Below are positions 16,754 to 24,785 of a DNA stretch of 64,000 bases, in pieces. The notes under the pieces were generated by a model. The model did not search any database and was not told where the DNA came from. It saw nothing but the letters and a program-made list of their open reading frames with translations. Source of the DNA: Nonomuraea africana (GTDB taxonomy: Bacteria > Actinomycetota > Actinomycetes > Streptosporangiales > Streptosporangiaceae); assembly GCF_014873535.1 (NCBI RefSeq), contig NZ_JADBEF010000001.1:4650001-4714000 (forward strand), read 5' to 3'. Both the position numbers and the translations under genes were made by a program. How positions within the stretch are numbered: position 1 is the stretch's first letter; each line of letters opens with the position of its first letter.

Positions 16754-16769
16754 GTTTCGCGCACGTTAC
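16754..16769 (-). promoter_or_regulatory. Putative GlnR-binding box upstream of glnA
   Basis: Read on the minus strand the site is GTAAC-gtgcgc-GAAAC, an exact match to the actinobacterial GlnR consensus half-sites (gTnAC-n6-GaAAC). It lies 56-71 bases upstream of the glnA start codon. GlnR is the global nitrogen regulator in these bacteria; its gene is not in this window. Confidence 0.65.
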
Positions 16770-16913
16770 GGGGAGACATCCCCGCGAGATCGGCGGGGCC
16801 CTCCCTCGCGCCCGCGCCGTGATCACGGGGCCGGACCGAGCGCGTGCCTCGCTGACAAACGCCGCCCCGCCCTCCTAGTGTGATCAAGCACCGCTGTCTC
16901 GGGGAGGCAACAC

Positions 16914-17459
16914 ATGAGCGCTGAGCTGCGTAAACGAAAGCTCGACAAGGCTTTCACGCACATCGACGTCAACGGCGCGGGGGCGATCGAGCGCGACGAC
17001 CTGCTGGGGCTCGGCGCGCGCCTGCTGGTGGGGTTCGGGGAGTCGCCCACCTCCGTCAGGGGCGACCGCCTCGTGCAGAGCTTCGACCGTATCTGGACGG
17101 CGTTGTCGGCCCAGCTCGGCAGGGACGGCGACGGCGCGATCAGCTGCCAGGAGTTCCACGCGAGCATGACGTCGGCCTTCATCGAGGGCGACCGGTTCGA
17201 CCCCGTCTTCAGGCCGGCCGCCTCGGCGGTCGCCGAACTGTGCGACGAGGACGGGGACGGCAGGGTCGGCCCGCGGGAGTTCCGCATGCTGCTCAGCGCC
17301 TTCGGCACCGCCTACGACGACGTGGACGAGGCCTTCGACCGGCTCGACCACGACCGTGACGGCACGCTCGCGGTGGCCGACCTGGTCGAGGCGGCCAGGG
17401 AGTTCTACACCGGCGACGACCCGCACGCCGCCGGCAACTGGCTGTTCGGCCCGCTCTAA
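16914..17459 (+). CDS. EF-hand calcium-binding protein (calerythrin-like, four hands)
   Basis: A 181-residue acidic cytoplasmic protein with four EF-hand loops at about residues 18-29, 69-80, 111-122 and 145-156. Loops 3 (DEDGDGRVGPRE) and 4 (DHDRDGTLAVAD) are canonical. Loop 1 lacks the usual third carboxylate (DVNGAGAIERDD) and loop 2 begins with Gly instead of Asp, so two strong and two weak sites are likely. This arrangement resembles calerythrin and the CabB-type proteins of streptomycetes. The terpene synthase start is only 11 nt downstream, so the two are co-transcribed. Confidence 0.88.
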   Translation: MSAELRKRKLDKAFTHIDVNGAGAIERDDLLGLGARLLVGFGESPTSVRGDRLVQSFDRIWTALSAQLGRDGDGAISCQEFHASMTSAFIEGDRFDPVFRPAASAVAELCDEDGDGRVGPREFRMLLSAFGTAYDDVDEAFDRLDHDRDGTLAVADLVEAAREFYTGDDPHAAGNWLFGPL

Positions 17460-17470
17460 GGGGATCTGCC

Positions 17471-18364
17471 GTGCTCACCATGTCCTCACCGAGCGTGCTC
17501 ACCCCGCTCATCGAACGCGTCCCCGCCCTGGCGGCGCCGTGCAGGATGCACCGTTCGGTCTACGCGATCGAGGCCGCGGTCATCGACTGGACCAGGAGGA
17601 CGGGCCTGCGGGTGGATCGCAGGGCGAGCTGTCACCGCCTGGCCGCCCGTGCCTTCGCCGAGTTCGACGCGGGCTCGGCCGCGCTGTTCGCGCAGTGGCT
17701 GACCTGGCTGTTCCACCTGGACGACCAGGTGGACGAGGAGTGCCAGCCGTACCCGAGGCTGTTCGACGGCAACGGCGCGCACCCGCTGGAGGCGGCCTTC
17801 GCCGACCTGTGGAAGATCACGAGCGCGGCGATGAGCGACGACTGGCGGCTGCGCTTCGCGACCAACCTGCAGCGGCACGCTGACGCGTGCCGTACCGAGG
17901 CGGGCAACAGGGCGGGCGCGCGGGTGCCGAGCATCGAGGAGTACCCCCTGCTGCGGAGGGGGACGGCCGGGCCGTACCTGTTCGACCTGGTCGAACCGTG
18001 CCTGGGAGTGGAGGTGCCGCCCGAGCTCCACGCGGACGAGCCGTGGCAGGCGCTCGTGGAGTCGTGCGCCGACGTCGCGGCCTGGTGCAACGACGTGGCC
18101 TCGCTGGCGAAGGAGCGCGGCGACGCGCACAACTTCGTGGTGGTCGCCGCGCACGAACTGGGCCTCAGCCCGTCGCAGGCCATGGACTGGGTACTCGACA
18201 GGATCGTGGAGCGGTGCGCGGACATGCGGGCGGCGGCCCGCCGCCTGCCCCTGGAGACGCTGCCGCCGAAGACCGCCAGGGACGTGAGCAAGGTCGCCTG
18301 CGCCTACCTCACCTCGCCCCGCGCGCACCTGGACTGGATCACCGAGACCGAACGGTACACGTAA
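17471..18364 (+). CDS. Class I terpene synthase family protein
   Basis: A 297-residue class I terpenoid cyclase. Both Mg2+-binding motifs are intact: the Asp-rich motif at 84-89 (DDQVDE) and the NSE triad at 207-215 (Asn207, Ser211, Glu215 in NDVASLAKE). The length suits a bacterial mono- or sesquiterpene cyclase acting on GPP or FPP. Its product is not predictable, and no prenyltransferase or P450 is adjacent. The GTG at 17471 follows the EF-hand stop by 11 nt; a second start lies three codons on. The tight linkage to a calcium-binding protein is unusual. Confidence 0.88.
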   Translation: MLTMSSPSVLTPLIERVPALAAPCRMHRSVYAIEAAVIDWTRRTGLRVDRRASCHRLAARAFAEFDAGSAALFAQWLTWLFHLDDQVDEECQPYPRLFDGNGAHPLEAAFADLWKITSAAMSDDWRLRFATNLQRHADACRTEAGNRAGARVPSIEEYPLLRRGTAGPYLFDLVEPCLGVEVPPELHADEPWQALVESCADVAAWCNDVASLAKERGDAHNFVVVAAHELGLSPSQAMDWVLDRIVERCADMRAAARRLPLETLPPKTARDVSKVACAYLTSPRAHLDWITETERYT

Positions 18365-18395
18365 CGTCACCGACCGATCTCCCTATGTATTCAAC

Positions 18396-19214
18396 ATGGG
18401 GGGAAGACACGCGAAGCCGGTGACCTGGCGACGCCGGGGCGTGGCGGGCATGACGGTGCTCGCCGCCCTCGCCGTCACCCTGTGGATGGCGAGCCTGCTG
18501 CGTCACGACGGCTGCGCGGCGGCGGACGCGCAGCCCACCAGGACCGGCAGGGCGATGTACTACCAGGGCACGGCCGGCACCTGCTCGCTCTCCGGCGGCC
18601 AGCTGTACGCCTCGGTCTCGGCGGGAGAGTACGCGGGCTCCAGGCTGTGCGGCGGCTACCTCGACGTGACGGGGCCGCGCGGGACCGTCCGCGTGCAGGT
18701 CGTCGACAGCTGCCCGTCCTGCCGCTCGGGCGAGGTGGACCTCAGCAGGGCGGCGTTCGCCAGGATCGCCGACCCGCGCGCGGGCGTGGCGAAGGTCGTC
18801 TACCGCACCGTCCGCAACCCGGAGCTGGCCAGGGGCCTGTCCGTCAAGGTGCGCGAGGGCTCCACGGCGGGCTGGATGGCGCTGCAGGTGATCGACCACG
18901 GCAACCCGCTGCACAGGGTGGAGATCCTCCGCGGCGGCGAGTGGCGCGACCTCGACCGCGGCTCCGACGGCTACTGGGTGGCCCCGCGCGGCGCCGGCGC
19001 GGGGCCCTTCCAGCTGCGGGTGACCGACGTGCACGGCCAGAGCGCGACCGTCACGGGCGTGGAGCTGGCCCCCGGCCGGATCCAGCGGACGGCCGTCAGG
19101 CTCTACGACGCGACGAAGGCGGCGGCACCCGTCACGACGACGCCGACGCCGGCCGGCATGAGCGTCCCTGTCCCCTCGCCGCTGGCCGCCGAGCGGGTCA
19201 GGCGGCGGTGCTAG
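18396..19214 (+). CDS. Expansin-like secreted protein (RlpA-type double-psi barrel)
   Basis: A 272-residue exported protein. A basic start (RHAKPVTWRRRG) and a hydrophobic helix at 18-34 form a signal sequence. Residues 48-145 are a double-psi beta-barrel like expansin domain 1 (TGRAMYYQG, VVDSCPSCRSGEVDLS, the conserved Asp-containing face). Residues 150-232 are a beta-sandwich like expansin domain 2/CBM63 (NPLHRVEILRGGEWRDLDR..GYWV). Bacterial expansins loosen cellulose or bind cell wall without hydrolysis. A Thr/Pro-rich tail ends the protein. The 3' end overlaps the convergent regulator gene by 17 bp. Confidence 0.87.
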   Translation: MGGRHAKPVTWRRRGVAGMTVLAALAVTLWMASLLRHDGCAAADAQPTRTGRAMYYQGTAGTCSLSGGQLYASVSAGEYAGSRLCGGYLDVTGPRGTVRVQVVDSCPSCRSGEVDLSRAAFARIADPRAGVAKVVYRTVRNPELARGLSVKVREGSTAGWMALQVIDHGNPLHRVEILRGGEWRDLDRGSDGYWVAPRGAGAGPFQLRVTDVHGQSATVTGVELAPGRIQRTAVRLYDATKAAAPVTTTPTPAGMSVPVPSPLAAERVRRRC

Positions 19215-20133
19215 CCAGCGCGTCACCCGTGGCCGTGCGCCGGTAGAGGACCTCCTTGCCCAGGCGCCTGCCGACCGCGAGCCCGCCCGCCGACAGCACG
19301 CCGAGGTGCTGGCTGACCGCGCCCGCGCTGAGCGACATCCGCCTGGCCAGGGCCGAGGTGGTGGTGGGCTCGGCGAGCGCGGTGAGGATCTGCGCCCTGC
19401 TGCGCCCGATGAGCGCGGCGAGCGCGTCGGGGGCGGGCGGCGGGCCCTGCTCCCACAGCGTGCCGATCCCCTGCACCGGATAGACGAGCATCGACTGGTA
19501 GGGCGCCGACATCACCGCCACGCTCGGCCAGTAGAACGCCGAGGGCAGCAGGACCAGACCGTCACCGAACAGCTGCGCGGCCCCCACGCACCACGGCCGG
19601 TCGATCGTCAGCTGCTCGCCGTTCCACACGATGGCCGGGTCGAGGCCGGCGAACAGCTGCCTGGCCCCGCCGGTGGCCAGCTCGCGGGAGCGGCGCAGCA
19701 CGTCGCGCTCCAGCAGGCCGTACACGCGGGGCCAGTACTCGGCGAAGCACGACTCCCAGTAGGCCTCGAGCGCGTCCGCCACCCTGGCCACGCCGGCGGC
19801 GGGGTCGGCGCGGAAGCGCTCGGTGCCCGGCAGGAGCGCCGCCTCCTCGGCCGCGCGGGCCGGCGGCGTCCGCCGTACCCTGTCGAGTTCGGCGGCGAAG
19901 TCCGGCAGCGGGGTGTCGGGGGGCGGGGTGAGGAAGTCGGCGAGGTAACCGCTCGGCGGCACCAGCGCGAGCAGCTCGGCCAGGTCGAGCGCGGGCAGCC
20001 GGGGGCGCACGGCCTTGATCCACGGCAGGTGCACGGACTGGCGGGCGGGGTCGCGCAGGGTGCGCAGGCTGGCGACGAGCTCCCACATGGGCGAGAAGGC
20101 GAACCTGATGCGCGCCACGTCTTCTGACCTCAT
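19198..20133 (-). CDS. ArsR-like winged-helix regulator with long N-terminal sensor (DUF5937-like)
   Basis: A 311-residue regulator. The C-terminal 75 residues are an ArsR winged helix (ILTALAEPTTTSALARRMSLSAGAVSQHLGVLSAGGLAVGRRLGKEVLYRRT). The N-terminal 230 residues match the domain found in this actinobacterial ArsR subgroup (RIRFAFSPMWELVASLRTLRDP). It is divergent from an MFS transporter gene, and a perfect inverted repeat lies between them, so it very probably represses that transporter and itself. The ATG at 20133 was preferred to one at 20151 because homology begins there. The ligand is unknown. Confidence 0.87.
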   Translation of the reverse strand: MRSEDVARIRFAFSPMWELVASLRTLRDPARQSVHLPWIKAVRPRLPALDLAELLALVPPSGYLADFLTPPPDTPLPDFAAELDRVRRTPPARAAEEAALLPGTERFRADPAAGVARVADALEAYWESCFAEYWPRVYGLLERDVLRRSRELATGGARQLFAGLDPAIVWNGEQLTIDRPWCVGAAQLFGDGLVLLPSAFYWPSVAVMSAPYQSMLVYPVQGIGTLWEQGPPPAPDALAALIGRSRAQILTALAEPTTTSALARRMSLSAGAVSQHLGVLSAGGLAVGRRLGKEVLYRRTATGDALASTAA

Positions 20134-20155
20134 GGTCCACACGATGCACATAGCT

Positions 20156-20171
20156 TTTAGTCTGCACTAAA
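20156..20171. promoter_or_regulatory. Putative operator between the ArsR-like regulator and the MFS gene
   Basis: Perfect inverted repeat TTTAGT-CTGC-ACTAAA in the 78-bp divergent intergenic region, 40 nt before the MFS start. It is the natural target of the adjacent winged-helix regulator. Confidence 0.6.
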
Positions 20172-20211
20172 CCGTTCGCGACTCCGACAGCAGTGCACGA
20201 ACCTTGCCTCT

Positions 20212-21423
20212 GTGACTAGCGTTATCAGTGAGAAGCCCACGTTCCTGCAGTCCAAGATCGGCGGTCTGCCGCGCCCGTTCTGGGCGCTGTGGAGCGGCAC
20301 TTTGGTGAACCGGCTCGGCACCATGGTGATGCCGTTCACCGGGGTGTACCTGACCCAGTCGCGGGGCCTTTCGCTGACGGCCGCGGGCGTGGTCATGGCG
20401 GTGTTCGGCGCGGGTTCCCTGGTCTCCCAGCTGATCGCCGGGTCTCTGGCCGACCGCATCGGGCGCAGGGCGACGCTGTCGGGCGGCATGCTGGCCACCG
20501 CCGTGGCGATGCTGGCGCTCGGCTACAGCACGACGCTGCCGGCGATCCTGACCTCCATGTTCGTGCTCGGCCTGGTGATCGACGCCTACCGGCCCGCCTC
20601 CAGCGCCCTGGTGGCCGACCTGATCGCGCCCGCCGAGCGGCCCAGGGCGTACGGCCTGCTGTTCTGGGCGATCAACCTGGGTTACGCGATCGGCATGACG
20701 GCCGGCGGCTGGCTGGCCCAGTCGGGCTTCATGTGGCTGTTCTGGTTCGACGCGGTCAGCAGCGTGGTCTTCGCCGTGCTGGTGTGGCGTGCGGTGCCCG
20801 AGACCAGGCCCGCGCCCTCCGAGAGGGCCACGGGCGGCGGCATGCGCCAAGTGCTGCGCGACCGGCTGATGCTGGGCTTCACCGTCATGGTGCTCGGCAA
20901 CGCCCTGGTCTACAGCCAGACCTTCACCACGTTGCCCGTGGCGATGAAGCTGGCGGGCCTGAGCACCGCCCAGTTCGGCGTGGCGATGGCGGCCAACGGC
21001 GTGCTCATCGTGGTCATGCAGCCGCTGGTGTCGGACTGGCTGGGCCGCAGGGATCCCACCAGGACCTTCGCCCTGGGCGTCGGGATCATGGGAGTCGGTT
21101 TCGCGCTGACCGCCTTCGTCACCTCCACGATCACCCTGGTGGCCACCATCGTGGTCTGGACCGTCGGCGAGATCGTCACCGCCGGAATCGCGGGCGCCAT
21201 CGTCGCCTCGCTGGCCCCCGCGCACCTGCGCGGCAGGTACGCCGGGCTGTTCGGCTTCGCGTGGGCGGTGGCCGGCATGGCCGCGCCGCTGATGACGCCG
21301 CTGCTGGAGGTCAGCAGTCTCGCGCTGTGGCTGACGGTCGGCGCCATCGGCCTGGTGACGGCGGTGGCCGGGGTGGCGCTCGCCCCCGCGATCAGGCGCA
21401 GGGCCGCGTTGAACGAAGATTGA
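20212..21423 (+). CDS. MFS transporter, 12 helices
   Basis: A 403-residue major facilitator with about 12 transmembrane segments. The cytoplasmic loop 2-3 motif is present as GSLADRIGRRATLSGG, the motif A signature of drug:H+ antiporters. A second copy occurs as LVSDWLGRRDPTR. Export of a hydrophobic drug or metabolite is inferred from the family. The GTG at 20212 starts MTSVISEKPTFLQSK. Expression is probably controlled by the divergent ArsR-like regulator through the repeat at 20156-20171. Confidence 0.88.
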   Translation: MTSVISEKPTFLQSKIGGLPRPFWALWSGTLVNRLGTMVMPFTGVYLTQSRGLSLTAAGVVMAVFGAGSLVSQLIAGSLADRIGRRATLSGGMLATAVAMLALGYSTTLPAILTSMFVLGLVIDAYRPASSALVADLIAPAERPRAYGLLFWAINLGYAIGMTAGGWLAQSGFMWLFWFDAVSSVVFAVLVWRAVPETRPAPSERATGGGMRQVLRDRLMLGFTVMVLGNALVYSQTFTTLPVAMKLAGLSTAQFGVAMAANGVLIVVMQPLVSDWLGRRDPTRTFALGVGIMGVGFALTAFVTSTITLVATIVVWTVGEIVTAGIAGAIVASLAPAHLRGRYAGLFGFAWAVAGMAAPLMTPLLEVSSLALWLTVGAIGLVTAVAGVALAPAIRRRAALNED

Positions 21424-21461
21424 TTCGCCGTTGGCGCGGCGAAGATACCCTTACGCCTGCC

Positions 21462-22964
21462 ATGGTGACCTTCAGCGCATTGGGACCGTTCCAGGTCTGT
21501 CTCGACGGACTCCCCCTCGACCTCGGCGGCCAGCGCCAGATGGCCGTGCTGGCCAGACTGCTGGTGGCCAGGGGCCGGGCGGTGCCCGTGACCATCCTCA
21601 TCGACGACCTGTGGCCCGGCGGGCCGCCCGCGCAGGCCCTGTCGACCATCCAGGGATACGTGTCGCGGCTGCGGCGCGCCCTCGAGCCGGACCGGGCGCC
21701 GCGGTCGGAGGCGGGGGTGCTGGTGTCGGCCCCACCCGGCTACGCGCTGCGCGCCACGACCGACCAGGTGGCCTGCTGGCGCTTCGAGCAGCTGGCCAGA
21801 ACGGAGGGGCCGGCGGCGGCCGTCTGGACGTCGATGGAGGCGGCCCTCGCGCTGTGGCGGGGCCCCGCCCTGGCCGAGTTCGCCGACCTGGCGTGGGCCT
21901 CGACCGAGGCGGGACGGCTGGAGGAGCTGCGCCTGGTCGCGATCGAGCGGCGGGCGGAGGCGGGGCTGCGGCTCGGCCGGTCGGCCGCGCTCGTGCCCGA
22001 CCTGGAGGCGCACGCCTCGGCGCACCCGCTGCGGGAGGAGGGGTGGCGGCTGCTGGCCACGGCTCTCTACCGGAGCGGACGGCAGGGCGACGCGCTGGGC
22101 GCCCTGCGCCGGGCCAGGACGATCTGGCGGGAGGAGCTCGGCCTCGACCCCTCCGGTCTCCTGCAGCGGCTGGAGGCCGACATGCTCAGCCAGTCGCCCC
22201 ACCTGGACCTGCCCCCGGTCGAGGGGCCCCCTTCGGGCGGGTGGTCAGGAGCGGGAGCGGCGGGTGGACCCGGGGCATCGGACGACGAGTCCGGGGGCGC
22301 GGCGCGGGCGCTGAGGGTCGTGGTGGCCGACGACCAGGCGCTGGTCAGGACCGGGCTGCGGGTCGTGATCGACACCGAGCCCGGGCTGGAGCTGGCGGGC
22401 GAGGCCGCGGACGGCGAGCAGGCGATCGGGGTGGTCCGCGATACCCGGCCCGACCTGGTCCTGCTCGACATCCAGATGCCGAGGCTCGACGGCCTGACCG
22501 CGGCCCGCAGGATCCTCGCCGACGAGGAGCCGCCCAAGGTCATCATGATGACCACCTTCGGCACCGACGAGAACCTCTACGCCGCGCTGCGCGCGGGGGT
22601 CAGCGGGTTCGTGCTCAAGACCTCGGCTCCCGAGCAGCTCGTGGCAGCCATGCGCGCCGCCGCGGCGGGCGACGCGCTCATCGACCCCGCGCTGACCACG
22701 CGCATCATCTCCGCCTTCGCCGGCACGCCCGACCCGGCCGCTCCCCCGGCGCTGGCCGGGCTGGCCGATCCCCAGCTCGACGTGCTGAGGCTGATCGCCC
22801 GCGGGCTGACCAACCGGCAGATCGCCCGCACGCTCGCCGTCCCCGACCGCCAGGTGGCCGACACGGTCGCCGGGCTGCTCGACCACCTGGGCCTGTTCGA
22901 CCGGGCGCAGCTGGTGGTGGCCGCCTACGAGACGGGCCTGGTGACGCCAGGAGACAACACGTGA
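21462..22964 (+). CDS. Fusion regulator: SARP (wHTH-BTAD) plus response-regulator receiver plus LuxR-like HTH
   Basis: A 500-residue protein made of two regulators. Residues 1-95 are the OmpR-type winged helix of SARPs (TFSALGPFQVCLDGL..GGQRQMAVLARLL), and residues 96-245 the bacterial transcriptional activation domain (WRGPALAEFAD). A Gly/Ser linker leads to a receiver domain at about 284-400 with Asp290-Asp291, the phosphoacceptor Asp336 (LLDIQMPRLDG), the MMTT switch and Lys386. The last 70 residues are a LuxR-type HTH in which the usual T-x-R-E and T-V-K-T-H positions are altered (LADPQLDV; VPDRQVADTV), so DNA binding there may be weak. No kinase is adjacent. The ATG at 21462 is the only one that starts at the SARP fold. 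Confidence 0.88.
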   Translation: MVTFSALGPFQVCLDGLPLDLGGQRQMAVLARLLVARGRAVPVTILIDDLWPGGPPAQALSTIQGYVSRLRRALEPDRAPRSEAGVLVSAPPGYALRATTDQVACWRFEQLARTEGPAAAVWTSMEAALALWRGPALAEFADLAWASTEAGRLEELRLVAIERRAEAGLRLGRSAALVPDLEAHASAHPLREEGWRLLATALYRSGRQGDALGALRRARTIWREELGLDPSGLLQRLEADMLSQSPHLDLPPVEGPPSGGWSGAGAAGGPGASDDESGGAARALRVVVADDQALVRTGLRVVIDTEPGLELAGEAADGEQAIGVVRDTRPDLVLLDIQMPRLDGLTAARRILADEEPPKVIMMTTFGTDENLYAALRAGVSGFVLKTSAPEQLVAAMRAAAAGDALIDPALTTRIISAFAGTPDPAAPPALAGLADPQLDVLRLIARGLTNRQIARTLAVPDRQVADTVAGLLDHLGLFDRAQLVVAAYETGLVTPGDNT

Positions 22965-22965
22965 C

Positions 22966-23006
22966 TTATCGTCGCTTTGACGATAAAGAGAACGGGGTAC
23001 TAGGCT
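22966..23006 (+). promoter_or_regulatory. nadE promoter overlapping an inverted repeat
   Basis: A -35 TTGACG (22977-22982) and a -10 TAGGCT (23001-23006) are 18 bp apart, and the -10 ends 6 nt before the GTG start of nadE, as in leaderless mRNAs. A perfect inverted repeat TTATCGTC-5-GACGATAA (22966-22973, 22979-22986) covers the -35, the expected position of a repressor site, possibly for an NAD regulator of the NrtR kind (inference). Confidence 0.6.
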
Positions 23007-23012
23007 GTTGAC

Positions 23013-24785
23013 GTGGCCCCATTGCGCATTGCCCTGGTTCAGACCAATCCGGTCGTTGGCGACCTGACGGCCAACGCCGACGCCCTTGTGAGATGGACGC
23101 GCGACGCCGCCGACCGCGGCGCGCACCTCGCCCTGTTCACCGAGATGTTCCTGACCGGCTACCCGGTAGAGGACCTCGTGCTGCGCACGTCCTTCGTGGA
23201 CGCCAGCATCAGGGCGCTCGACGACGTCGCGGCACGGCTGGCCGACGAGGGCCTCGGCGAGCTGCCCGTCGTCGTGGGCTACGTCGACAGGGCCGGCCTC
23301 GCCCCGCGCGTCGGCCAGCCCAAGGGCGCGCCGCTCGACGCCGCCGCCCTCCTCCACAGGGGCCGGGTGGTCACCCGCACGGCCAAGCACCACCTGCCCA
23401 ACTACGGCGTCTTCGACGAGTACCGCTACTTCGTCAGGGGTGACCGGCTGCCCATCTTCCGCCTGCACGGCGTCGACGTGGCGATCGCGGTGTGCGAGGA
23501 CCTGTGGCAGGAGGGCGGTCCCGTCGCGGTGGTCGGCGAGGCGGGCGCGGGGCTGCTCGTGGTGCCGAACGCCTCGCCGTACGAGCGGGAGAAGGACGAC
23601 GTCCGCCTGGAGCTGGTGGCGCGCAGGGCGCGCGAGGCCGGCTGCGCGCTGGTCTACGCCAACCAGGTCGGCGGCCAGGACGAGCTGGTCTTCGACGGCG
23701 ACTCGCTCGTCGTCGACGAGGCGGGCGAGCTGGTGGCGAGGGCGGGGCAGTTCCGCGAGGAGCTGCTCGTCGTCGACCTCAACCTGCCGGTCTCCGACGC
23801 CGAGCCGGGCCTGTTCCCCTACGACGCGGGCGACGGCACGACGATCACGGTGGAGCGGCTGGTGCTGTCGGCCGAGCCCGTCGCGCCGTACGAGCCCGTG
23901 ACGAACGAGATCGAGGCCAGGCTCGACGACACCGGCGAGGTCTACCACGCGCTGGTGCTGGCGGTGCGCGACTACGTGGCGAAGAACGGCTTCGGCTCGG
24001 TGATCCTCGGCCTGTCGGGCGGCATCGACTCCGCGCTGACGGCGGCCATCGCCTCCGACGCGATCGGGCCCGAGCGGGTGCACGTCGTCATGATGCCCTC
24101 CCGCTACTCCTCCGAGCACTCGCTCGGCGACGCCGAGGAGCTGGTGCTCAGGCAGGGGGTCAACTCGCGGATCGTGCCCATCTCCGACATCGTCAACGCC
24201 TTCGAGAAGGAGATCGACCTGTCGGGCCTGGCCGCGGAGAACCTGCAGGCCAGGGTGCGCGGAATGATCCTCATGGGCCTGTCGAACGAGCACGGCCACC
24301 TGGTGCTGACCACGGGCAACAAGAGCGAGCTGGCCACCGGCTACTCCACGCTGTACGGCGACTCGGCCGGCGGGTTCGCGCCGATCAAGGACGTGCCGAA
24401 GACGATGGTCTGGGCCCTGGCGAGGTGGCGCAACGAGAACTCCGACCCGTCGTTCCTGATGCGGGCCGAGCGGCCGATCCCGGACAACTCCATCACCAAG
24501 GAGCCCAGCGCCGAGCTGCGGCCCGACCAGCGCGACACCGACTCGCTGCCGCCGTACGAGGTGCTCGACCGGCTGCTGGACGACTACGTCGAGAAGGACA
24601 TGGGCTCGGCCGAGCTGATCGCGGCGGGCCATGATCCCGCGCTGGTGGCGCGGATCATCCGGCTGGTCGACCTGGCGGAGTACAAGCGGCGGCAGTACCC
24701 GCCGGGCCCGAAGATCACCCCGAAGAACTTCGGCAGGGACCGCAGGCTACCGATCACCAACAGGTGGCGGGAGACGCCTGCCTAG
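23013..24785 (+). CDS. nadE: Glutamine-dependent NAD+ synthetase
   Basis: A 590-residue two-domain enzyme that amidates nicotinic acid adenine dinucleotide to NAD+. The N-terminal nitrilase-type glutaminase has the Glu44-Lys125-Cys161 triad (FTEMFLTGYP, TAKHHLPNY, AVCEDLW). The C-terminal ATP pyrophosphatase domain has the P-loop SGGIDS at 335-340 and the TTGNKSELATGYSTLYGD block. Ammonia passes between domains by a tunnel. The GTG start begins MAPLRIALVQTN and lies 6 nt from the -10 element, consistent with a leaderless transcript. The 3' end overlaps the TetR gene by 39 bp. Confidence 0.96.
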   Translation: MAPLRIALVQTNPVVGDLTANADALVRWTRDAADRGAHLALFTEMFLTGYPVEDLVLRTSFVDASIRALDDVAARLADEGLGELPVVVGYVDRAGLAPRVGQPKGAPLDAAALLHRGRVVTRTAKHHLPNYGVFDEYRYFVRGDRLPIFRLHGVDVAIAVCEDLWQEGGPVAVVGEAGAGLLVVPNASPYEREKDDVRLELVARRAREAGCALVYANQVGGQDELVFDGDSLVVDEAGELVARAGQFREELLVVDLNLPVSDAEPGLFPYDAGDGTTITVERLVLSAEPVAPYEPVTNEIEARLDDTGEVYHALVLAVRDYVAKNGFGSVILGLSGGIDSALTAAIASDAIGPERVHVVMMPSRYSSEHSLGDAEELVLRQGVNSRIVPISDIVNAFEKEIDLSGLAAENLQARVRGMILMGLSNEHGHLVLTTGNKSELATGYSTLYGDSAGGFAPIKDVPKTMVWALARWRNENSDPSFLMRAERPIPDNSITKEPSAELRPDQRDTDSLPPYEVLDRLLDDYVEKDMGSAELIAAGHDPALVARIIRLVDLAEYKRRQYPPGPKITPKNFGRDRRLPITNRWRETPA

